DNA from: JAGLQA01 sp023135565
GTDB lineage: Bacteria; Acidobacteriota; Aminicenantia; UBA2199
Length of the DNA: 22,518 nucleotides
Direction of reading: 5' to 3'
NCBI GenBank assembly: GCA_030639305.1
Contig: DAOWCY010000117.1
Coordinates: forward strand, 1 to 22,518
Under the pieces are notes generated by a model that did not search any database, was not told the DNA's origin, and saw only the letters and a list, made by a program, of their open reading frames with translations. Shown here piece by piece: positions 13,838 to 20,092 of this stretch. Position numbers and translations under genes: made by a program. Position 1 is the stretch's first letter. Each line of letters begins with the position of its first letter.

Positions 13838-15214
13838 ATGAAACATTATAACGTTTTAAGCAAAACAGTACTGTTCGCTGTACTGACCGGCCTGGTATTT
13901 CTCGGCCCGCTGCATTCCGCGGCTGTCGAAAAAGAAGTCACCGTAGCAGCGGTAGGCGATTGTATCATCAGTCACAAAGTATCGAATCTAAAAACCCCGG
14001 CATTTCTCAAATTGGCCGCCATCCTGCGCGGCGCGGATGTGACCTACGCCAATTGTGAAACCACTTTCTGTGATGCCACCGAAAACTTCCCTTCATATAA
14101 GACTACCGACCCCAACCTCTTCTGCGATCCCTGGGGAGCAGACGAGCTCAAATGGTTGGGTATCGACATCGTCAGCCTGGCCAATAACCATACCATGGAT
14201 TTTAGTTTTGCCGGTCTAACCGAGACTATCGAAAACCTAAAGCGGGTGGGCATCGGTTATGCCGGAGCAGGAAAGAATTTAGATATGGCTTCCAGGCCGG
14301 GCTATATCGACACGGCGGTGGGCACTGTATCCTTGATTAGCTGCTCTTCCTGGATACCGGAAAAAGAGTTCCAGGCGTCCCAGGTTCATCCCCACATGAA
14401 AGGACGGCCCGGATTGAACCCGCTGAACACGCAAATGTTGGTGCAGGTCACCGCAGAAAACCATACCAAACTCAAAGAGGCCATGAATAACACCCTCAAA
14501 GACTTAGGCATTCCCGTAGAAGAACCGAAAGAGGGAGAGAAAGAAAAACCTCTCGATTTCGGCGGCCCCTATAAGTTTATGAAAGGCGACAAAACAGTGA
14601 TCGTTGTCAAACCCAATGAAAAAGACCTGGAGCGTATCCTGGAAGAAATCAAGATCGCCCGGCGCAGTTCGCATATCGTGATGGTCAGCCTGCATGAGCA
14701 CAACGCCGACTACAAAGAAAAAGCGCCTACAAAATTCTGGAAAGATTTTGCCCGCCAATGTGTGGATGCCGGGGCGGATATGTTTTTCGGCACCGGCCCT
14801 CATCAATTGTTCGGCATCGAAATATACAAAGGCAAGCCGATTTTTTACAGCCTGGGTAATTTTTTCTTCCAGGAGACGCGGCTAATCTCTCCCGAAGCTT
14901 ATGTGCGTTGGGATTTACCGGCCTATTCCAAAGACCCGCTGCTGCTGGCCGAAAAAATGAACGCCTATTTCAAAGACAAAGTGTTCTGGCAAAGTTTTGT
15001 GCCGCTGGTTTCGTTTGACAAAAAGAATAAACTGACGGGCATTAAACTTTACCCCATCGTGTTGGGACAAAATGAGCCGGTGTTCTGGCGCGGTATTCCC
15101 CGCCTGGCCGGTAAAGAGCAGGGCAAGGAGATTTTGCAGCGTTTGCAGAAGCTTTCCGCGATTTTTAAGACTAAGGTAGTTATCGAAAAAGGCGTAGGCA
15201 AAGTGGTGTTGTAA
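13838..15214 (+). CDS. Exported CapA-family (poly-gamma-glutamate capsule-type) phosphoesterase
   Basis: This is a 458-residue protein with a signal peptide (MKHYNVLSKTVLFAVLTGLV, cleavage near Ala-Ala at 28-29) and a CapA/PGA_cap metallophosphoesterase-like domain. Expected metal-site residues are visible: VGD (Asp41), YANCE (Asn72 and Glu74), LANNHTMDF (Asn117, His118), SLHEHN (His286, His288) and GTGPHQ (His322), followed by the typical YSLGNFFF. CapA proteins act at the cell surface in poly-gamma-glutamate or peptide/envelope metabolism; no capB/capC neighbours are present, so an envelope-related hydrolase is more likely than capsule synthesis. TAGGAGGT at 13822-13829 lies nine bases before ATG. 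An insertion of about 50 residues (190-240) is rich in Lys and Glu. Confidence 0.88.
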   Translation: MKHYNVLSKTVLFAVLTGLVFLGPLHSAAVEKEVTVAAVGDCIISHKVSNLKTPAFLKLAAILRGADVTYANCETTFCDATENFPSYKTTDPNLFCDPWGADELKWLGIDIVSLANNHTMDFSFAGLTETIENLKRVGIGYAGAGKNLDMASRPGYIDTAVGTVSLISCSSWIPEKEFQASQVHPHMKGRPGLNPLNTQMLVQVTAENHTKLKEAMNNTLKDLGIPVEEPKEGEKEKPLDFGGPYKFMKGDKTVIVVKPNEKDLERILEEIKIARRSSHIVMVSLHEHNADYKEKAPTKFWKDFARQCVDAGADMFFGTGPHQLFGIEIYKGKPIFYSLGNFFFQETRLISPEAYVRWDLPAYSKDPLLLAEKMNAYFKDKVFWQSFVPLVSFDKKNKLTGIKLYPIVLGQNEPVFWRGIPRLAGKEQGKEILQRLQKLSAIFKTKVVIEKGVGKVVL

Positions 15215-15272
15215 GTTTGTGTTTTTTTGAGAAAAGGACTATAATAATTGCTTGAAAAAAACGGAGGTAACG

Positions 15273-16043
15273 ATGAAAAAAATATTCGGCTTTATTATTC
15301 TTTTTTCGGCGCTTGTGTTTTCGATCTCTGCCGGGAACGGGTCTTTTGAAAAAGATGTGATTAAAACCGAAAAAGGTGATTTAATTATCACCTTAGTCGG
15401 TCACGGCACCCTGATGTTCGAGTTTGACGGGAAAGTTATCCATGTGGACCCGGTGGGCCGCGTCGCTGATTACAGCAAACTGCCGAAAGCGGACTTAGTG
15501 CTGGTCACCCACCACCACGGTGACCACTTAGACGCCGATGTGTTGGAGCAGATCAAAAAAGAAAAAACCGTTATAATCGCCACTGAAAAATGCACGGAAA
15601 AATTCAGCGCCTGCAAAATTATGAAAAACGGTGATACTCAAACCGCCTGCGGTTTTAAGATCGAAGCTGTACCGGCTTACAACATCGTTAATAAACGGAG
15701 CAGCGGCGATCCTTATCATGTGAAAAGCGAAGGAAACGGTTATATTATTATTTTTGCCGGTAAGCGGGTTTACGTCGCCGGTGACACGGAAAACACCCCG
15801 GAGATGAAAGCGTTAAAAAATATCGACATCGCTTTCCTGCCCATGAACCTGCCTTACACTATGACGCCGGAGATGGTGGCCGATGCGGCGCGAGCGTTCA
15901 GGCCGGGTATTCTCTATCCTTATCACTATGGCAGTACCGATACTGCGAAGCTGGTAGAACTGCTGAAAGGCGAAAAAGATATCGAAGTTCGCATCCGCCG
16001 CATATACCCGGTAAAAAAAAACCGCGGCGCGGGGAGCCTATAA
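15273..16043 (+). CDS. Exported MBL-fold metallohydrolase (UlaG-like)
   Basis: This is a 256-residue protein with a signal peptide (MKKIFGFIILFSALVFSISA) and a complete metallo-beta-lactamase fold: VTHHHGDH with ligands at His80, His82, Asp84 and His85, AGDTE with Asp171, and YPYHYG with His218. The short, compact form resembles UlaG/YtnP-like hydrolases; the substrate is unknown. ATG 15273 follows AGGAGG-like CGGAGG (15262-15267); an upstream TTG at 15252 precedes that site and is rejected. It follows the CapA-like gene after 58 bases and may be cotranscribed. The C-terminal NRGAGSL lies beside a GC-rich hairpin at the stop codon and may come from repeat sequence. Confidence 0.9.
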   Translation: MKKIFGFIILFSALVFSISAGNGSFEKDVIKTEKGDLIITLVGHGTLMFEFDGKVIHVDPVGRVADYSKLPKADLVLVTHHHGDHLDADVLEQIKKEKTVIIATEKCTEKFSACKIMKNGDTQTACGFKIEAVPAYNIVNKRSSGDPYHVKSEGNGYIIIFAGKRVYVAGDTENTPEMKALKNIDIAFLPMNLPYTMTPEMVADAARAFRPGILYPYHYGSTDTAKLVELLKGEKDIEVRIRRIYPVKKNRGAGSL

Positions 16044-16076
16044 GCCGCTTCGCGGCATGGTGGTGTTTTTGATTTT

Positions 16077-16187
16077 AAACCCCACATGCGTGGGGAAGCA
16101 ATTAGCGGCTCCGCCGCAAGAGGCAGCGGGTGAGCGCTTTTGATTTTAATCATCAAAAGTTTGGCCCCCGGCAGGGCCGCCGGAGGC
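16077..16187 (+). repeat. Dispersed composite repeat R2, copy 3
   Basis: AAACCCCACATGCGTGGGG, then GCGGCTCCGCCGCAAG, TTTTGATTTTAATCATC and the 34-base GC-rich core at 16154-16187, in the same order as in the MutS-like gene. A hairpin GCCGC/GCGGC (16044-16056) directly follows the preceding stop codon, and GTGCGCCGCATCCCCGCCGG follows at 16199-16218. The remaining 16219-16360 shows no gene. Confidence 0.87.
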
Positions 16188-16377
16188 TAATGGGTTGGGT
16201 GCGCCGCATCCCCGCCGGAGGCAAGTCCCTCGGCCCCTTTGCTAAATCTGTATTTTATGCTTGATTTTTTGTTTTGATTCTGTTAAAGTCTATTCCCGGC
16301 CCGGTTTTTGTTTTATTTTGTGCCGGGAAAAAGAATAAAAGAAATTGCAACCCAAACTTTAAAAAAAGGAGGACAAC

Positions 16378-16791
16378 ATGGGATTATTTGATTTCGCTAA
16401 AGATGCCGGTAAGAGCATCGACACGCACCTGAACATGGCACAAGAGGTGCAGAAATTAGGATTGGACGTCGAAGACCTGGACGTGAAATTTGAAGACGGC
16501 ACTGTTAAAGTAGGCGGCGCGGTAAAGACCCAGGAAGACCGGGAAAAGGTTATCCTTGCTTTAGGAAATGTTTCCGGCGTAGGCCGGGTAGATGATTCCT
16601 TAGATGTTGGGGATGGCGCGGATGAAGCGGTTTTTTATATGGTAAAACCGGGAGACAGCCTGTCGAAGATCGCTAAGGTTCATTATGGCAATGCCATGAA
16701 GTATCCCGAAATCTTTGAAGCCAACAAACCGATGCTGTCGGACCCTAATAAGATTTATCCCGGGCAGGTACTGCGTATCCCGAAACTTTGA
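16378..16791 (+). CDS. kbp: BON-LysM protein, Kbp/YgaU-like
   Basis: This is a 137-residue protein with no signal peptide. Residues about 20-80 form a BON domain (EDLDVKFEDGTVKVGG, then VSGVGRVDDSLDV) and 87-136 a LysM domain (YMVKPGDSLSKIAKVHYGNA, ending YPGQVLRIPK). The architecture and size match E. coli Kbp (YgaU), a cytoplasmic potassium-binding protein involved in osmotic stress; that role here is by similarity only. AGGAGG at 16367-16372 supports the start. A perfect 10-bp hairpin (TGAGGGGCTG/CAGCCCCTCA, 16863-16895) lies downstream, without a T-tract. Confidence 0.92.
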   Translation: MGLFDFAKDAGKSIDTHLNMAQEVQKLGLDVEDLDVKFEDGTVKVGGAVKTQEDREKVILALGNVSGVGRVDDSLDVGDGADEAVFYMVKPGDSLSKIAKVHYGNAMKYPEIFEANKPMLSDPNKIYPGQVLRIPKL

Positions 16792-16805
16792 GTGCTGCCT
16801 CCGTC

Positions 16806-16956
16806 GGGAACAGCCTTCAGCTTTCGGCATTCAGCCATCAGCAAACGGGCATTCGTGAACTCTGAGGGGCTGGGCGCTCAGCTTTCAGCCCCTCATCGCT
16901 CATAACTCATATTTCTGCCTGGGACAGCCTTCAGTCTTCGGCATTCGGCAATAAGA
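16806..16956 (+). repeat. Direct repeat pair around a 10-bp hairpin
   Basis: CAGCCTTCAGCTTTCGGCAT (16811-16830) recurs as CAGCCTTCAGTCTTCGGCAT at 16925-16944, with similar flanks (GGGAACAG / GGGACAG). Between them is the hairpin TGAGGGGCTG/CAGCCCCTCA. No gene is seen from 16792 to 17098 other than these repeats and the vapBC promoter. Confidence 0.65.
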
Positions 16957-16978
16957 AAATTTTGGGGACAGTCAAGAA
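16954..16978 (+). repeat. Left 25-bp direct repeat flanking vapBC
   Basis: AGAAAATTTTGGGGACAGTC plus AAGAA. The same 25 bases, with one C-to-T change, occur at 17748-17772; both are soon followed by CTCCAGCC (16986-16993 and 17783-17790). Confidence 0.85.
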
Positions 16979-17043
16979 CCAGAACTCCAGCCTGTTTGAG
17001 AAATAAAGGGAGAGCACTCTCTACAGAATTTTGTAAATAAAGA

Positions 17044-17076
17044 TTGACATTAATGAAAAATTAATATACTATATTA
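17044..17076 (+). promoter_or_regulatory. vapBC promoter with two operator-like dyads
   Basis: TTGACA at 17044-17049 with a 17-bp spacer to TACTAT (17067-17072). Two perfect inverted repeats overlap it: ATTAAT-GAAAA-ATTAAT (17049-17065) in the spacer and TAATATA-C-TATATTA (17062-17076) over the -10 box. These are good candidates for the binding sites of the antitoxin or the VapBC complex. Confidence 0.7.
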
Positions 17077-17098
17077 TCGGTCGAGGAGTGCCACAACC

Positions 17099-17344
17099 AT
17101 GAACATAGAGAACTCAAAAAAGTTAGAAATCATCAGCAACCTATCTTTTGTCCCCACCGACAAATTAGGTGAAATTAACGATTTTATCCAGTACATCATG
17201 TATAAAAATAAAGTAAAAAAAAAGAAACCTCTCAGCGTCTGGGGTATCTGGGAAAATAAAGGCTTTGAAGAGATAGATGTAGAAAAGGAATTGGCAATCC
17301 TTTGCAGAGAGGTCCGGGATAATTTAGATAGGAAAGAATTTTAG
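17099..17344 (+). CDS. vapB: VapB-like antitoxin
   Basis: This is an 81-residue protein encoded two bases before the PIN toxin gene. The N-terminal part (KLEIISNLSFVPTDKLGEIN and FIQYIMYK) is helical and could carry a short DNA-binding element, and the C-terminal part (SVWGIWENKGFEEIDVEKEL) has the tryptophan-rich toxin-binding tail seen in small PIN antitoxins. GAGGAG at 17083-17088 precedes ATG 17099. The exact antitoxin class (DUF2281-like) is a pattern judgement. Confidence 0.78.
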   Translation: MNIENSKKLEIISNLSFVPTDKLGEINDFIQYIMYKNKVKKKKPLSVWGIWENKGFEEIDVEKELAILCREVRDNLDRKEF

Positions 17345-17346
17345 CA

Positions 17347-17736
17347 ATGGAATACCTTTTAGATACTGTCACACTGGTTAGATATTTGACTAAATCCCGC
17401 AATATAACCGCAAAAGTGAAAGCAATTTTTGAGAAAGCCGAACAAAATGAATGTAATTTTTTCATATCTACTATCAGCTTTATGGAAATACTATATTTAT
17501 CGGAGAAAAAACGAATACCGATAAATTTAGACGAAGTTGTTGAAAAGATCAAGGAGTCAACGATTTATAGTGTTGCAGCCTTATCGACCGAAATAATATT
17601 GACAGCGCAGCAGGTTAATTTTTATGAATTGCATGACCGGATGATTTTAGCAACGGCAAAATATTTAGATTTGCCTCTTATTTCACCGGACAGGAAATTC
17701 AAAGAGGTTGGAGATATAGAGACGATCTGGAAATAA
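17347..17736 (+). CDS. vapC: PIN-domain toxin, VapC-like
   Basis: This is a 129-residue PIN-domain ribonuclease. The four acidic active-site residues are in the expected places: Asp6 (YLLDT), Glu47 (SFMEILYL), Asp97 (ELHDRMILATA) and Asp115 (LISPDRKF), which coordinate magnesium or manganese for RNA cleavage. VapC toxins typically cut tRNA or rRNA when freed from VapB. The ATG lies two bases after the vapB stop. AGGAAAG inside the end of vapB (17330-17336) is a plausible ribosome site. The pair sits between 25-bp direct repeats. Confidence 0.93.
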   Translation: MEYLLDTVTLVRYLTKSRNITAKVKAIFEKAEQNECNFFISTISFMEILYLSEKKRIPINLDEVVEKIKESTIYSVAALSTEIILTAQQVNFYELHDRMILATAKYLDLPLISPDRKFKEVGDIETIWK

Positions 17737-17747
17737 TTCCCCGGTGT

Positions 17748-17772
17748 AGAAAATTTTGGGGACAGTTAAGAA
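17748..17772 (+). repeat. Right 25-bp direct repeat flanking vapBC
   Basis: AGAAAATTTTGGGGACAGTT plus AAGAA, one base different from 16954-16978. It begins 12 bases after the vapC stop codon. The 17773-17947 interval is open in the frame of the next gene but precedes its likely promoter. Confidence 0.85.
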
Positions 17773-17947
17773 TGCAGCCGCCGCTCCAGCCCCTATTATA
17801 AATCAAACTCCTTTTCTTTTCAAATCCAGGAAGAAGAAATTTACCTTTCCTGTGGGCATGGCGAAACAAAATCAAAAGTTTTCTCTTTACGAAGTGGGGA
17901 TAAAGAGGGCATGGAATAAAAAAAGGGAATTAAAACAAAAAATAAGT

Positions 17948-17976
17948 TTGATTCTTTTTCTTAGTAATGGTATAAT
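17948..17976 (+). promoter_or_regulatory. Promoter of the large propeller gene
   Basis: TTGATT at 17948-17953, a 17-bp spacer and a perfect TATAAT at 17971-17976. Transcription would start near 17983, directly at the AGGGAG ribosome site (17984-17989), so the leader is very short. This argues against the longer reading frame that opens at 17756. Confidence 0.7.
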
Positions 17977-17995
17977 AAAATTTAGGGAGTCAATG

Positions 17996-20092
17996 ATGAA
18001 TAAATCTAAACTCGACAGTTTTGAGAAAGTAGCAAAGCTTTTAAAAGACAACTGCTTTGAAAAATTTGCAGAAGATCATTTTTTTTACGCCGATTATGAA
18101 GTGAGAAGCCTCGAAGTATTTGTTTTTCAAGGGGAGAGTTTCTTAAGCATTGGGGATAAGCGGGGACGCTTAAAGGTCTACAACCGGCTTACTGAAGAAT
18201 TAATAATCGATGAATTAGTAAATGGAACCATCGATATTTTGTCATTCGTAAACCTACCGGGTGACCGGGGCTTACTATTTGTAGGGGTTCGTTTCCAAGG
18301 TTTATTTGTCTATCGGTTCGATAGTGACATAAAATCCGGGAATCTATCTCAAATCATAGAAGAGAACAAATTTATCAGTTTTTTTTATCCCAATATTGCT
18401 TTCGATAGTCGAGGGAACGCAAAGAAGTTTGAGTTATGGGTGTGTTTTCAGGATGGCGATTTTCGAATATGTACCAACAATTATCCCATAGAAGATTGGA
18501 ATCAAAGAAAACAAGAAAATTTACCTTATGTTATAGAAAGTTGTACTGTCGACTACAATGAGCGGTCCGGTATAACTGCACTCTTCCTGGGCAACTCTGC
18601 CGGTGATATATTTTACATTCCCTTCTCCGAGCGGGAAGGAGCGGATTTCCCTAAAAACTTAAAAGCTCTTAATAAGAGAAAAATATTGAACATCCACGGC
18701 GCTGTTATCGAGAATATGATTCCCTTGTCGTCCTATAGGACGATGCACAGCGATAAAAGCCCGGGAGAACCTTTTTATCGCGATTATTCAGGGTGCTTGG
18801 TATCCACAAACAATAAGGTTATATGTATCTATTTTGTTGGCGCAAGAAACCTACCAAAGGATGTTCGTACCCTAACCAAGGTTTTTCCCACTCAAGTGAT
18901 CGATATAAAATGCTTACAATTTAACGACTGTTGTTACACAGTGGCATCGGACGTTGAGAAAAAACTCCACATGGTGAAGAATATAACGGATATGGAACCG
19001 TCAAGTAAAAATATAGAAGTCATTTTCGATGGAGAATATCGAAATCTTACATTTGATGAAAGCATTTACAAGTTTTGTTTTGTCCCCTTCCAGGACGAAA
19101 TTGGGGGGAATCGAATCGAACAAAGAGCTTACTTAGGGACGGGGAATTATGCCATACCCATAAATATCTATTTCCCCGGGTCGAAATTAAAAGAGGCTGA
19201 AAATTTTTTTTCTGATCTACTTGAAATTCGCTCCGGGACGTTATCTCAATCTCGTAAAGGTATAATAGATAAAAGAGAAGTTTTTGATTTAATTGAAGAA
19301 ATTCTTGACCATTTTCGCCTCAGTTCGTCCAAAACAGCAATTAAACAACTGCTGCTTAGATTGCTGGGCCAGTTTGCTCAAAGATATTGCAAAAGTGAAC
19401 AATCTTTTTTATTAAACCATAAGGATAGGTTTTGTCGCATATTTTATAAGATTATTGAGAATGAAGACAGTGAATTGGTAATTAAAGCGAGTGAATTTTT
19501 GGCGTTTATAGAAAAACACTGTTCCCGGTCACCGGAAGTTATTACGGACCTACAAATTCATATTAAAAAGTTCATACTGAATAAAAAGAGTTATTCCTTG
19601 AGATCGGAGAAATTGAAAGAATTAGTTGAATATAACGAAAACTGCGGCAATTTGGTAGATGCTGTAATTTACAGGGGAATTCTCTGTGAAAGGCAGTATG
19701 ACCCGGTCTCTCATATCGAATTTAATGATGATGACGGTGAAATAACCAGGATTGTTTCGTTCGCTAACAAGTTCATCGCCAGCACATCGAAAGGTAAGGT
19801 TTTCTACGTAGATATGGATGACCAGGAAAAACGATTGATTTTTGAACATGGAAATGACCGAAAAACCGGTAATCTCGACACAAAAATTAATAACATTTAT
19901 TCGGGAAGGGAAAAAGTATATTTGTTGGCAAGAGATAAGAGGATCATTGTCCTCGATGCGCAGAAAATACAAAAAAAACTCGATAAAAATATCCCATTTC
20001 CCTCCAAAGAAGTGGTAGATATTACAATCCTCTTACCGGGGAATAGAAGCTATGGCATGGCTGTATGCCGCATGCCGCATGCCGCATCATAA
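17996..20092 (+). CDS. Large beta-propeller/helical protein, N-terminal half (frame broken by 7-bp repeat)
   Basis: This is a 698-residue open frame. ATG 17996 is six bases after AGGGAG; ATG 17993 directly before it is an alternative. No signal peptide or membrane segment is seen, so the product is probably cytoplasmic. Residues about 45-440 contain short beta repeats of WD40 or quinoprotein-propeller type (FLSIGDKRGRLKVYN, LLFVGVRFQGLFVYRF, ALFLGNSAGDIFYIPF). Residues about 445-590 are helical and HEAT-like (IKQLLLRLLGQFAQRY). A second set of beta repeats starts near 610 (KFIASTSKGKVFYVD). The frame stops right after the ATGCCGC repeat, ending MAVCRMPHAAS. With one repeat unit fewer it would continue directly into the next frame (MPHHKERED). 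No known family is recognised. Confidence 0.8.
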   Translation: MNKSKLDSFEKVAKLLKDNCFEKFAEDHFFYADYEVRSLEVFVFQGESFLSIGDKRGRLKVYNRLTEELIIDELVNGTIDILSFVNLPGDRGLLFVGVRFQGLFVYRFDSDIKSGNLSQIIEENKFISFFYPNIAFDSRGNAKKFELWVCFQDGDFRICTNNYPIEDWNQRKQENLPYVIESCTVDYNERSGITALFLGNSAGDIFYIPFSEREGADFPKNLKALNKRKILNIHGAVIENMIPLSSYRTMHSDKSPGEPFYRDYSGCLVSTNNKVICIYFVGARNLPKDVRTLTKVFPTQVIDIKCLQFNDCCYTVASDVEKKLHMVKNITDMEPSSKNIEVIFDGEYRNLTFDESIYKFCFVPFQDEIGGNRIEQRAYLGTGNYAIPINIYFPGSKLKEAENFFSDLLEIRSGTLSQSRKGIIDKREVFDLIEEILDHFRLSSSKTAIKQLLLRLLGQFAQRYCKSEQSFLLNHKDRFCRIFYKIIENEDSELVIKASEFLAFIEKHCSRSPEVITDLQIHIKKFILNKKSYSLRSEKLKELVEYNENCGNLVDAVIYRGILCERQYDPVSHIEFNDDDGEITRIVSFANKFIASTSKGKVFYVDMDDQEKRLIFEHGNDRKTGNLDTKINNIYSGREKVYLLARDKRIIVLDAQKIQKKLDKNIPFPSKEVVDITILLPGNRSYGMAVCRMPHAAS

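Noticed and set aside
15252..15272. TTG start for the MBL-fold hydrolase
   Set aside because: The GGAGG site lies between TTG and ATG 15273, and the signal peptide begins naturally at ATG 15273.
17756..17992. N-terminal extension of the large propeller protein from an alternative start at 17756
   Set aside because: It begins inside the direct repeat, and a good promoter (17948-17976) and ribosome site lie within it, just before ATG 17993/17996.
20065..20087. CRISPR-like or satellite array
   Set aside because: Only three 7-bp units without spacers; it fits a coding microsatellite rather than an array.
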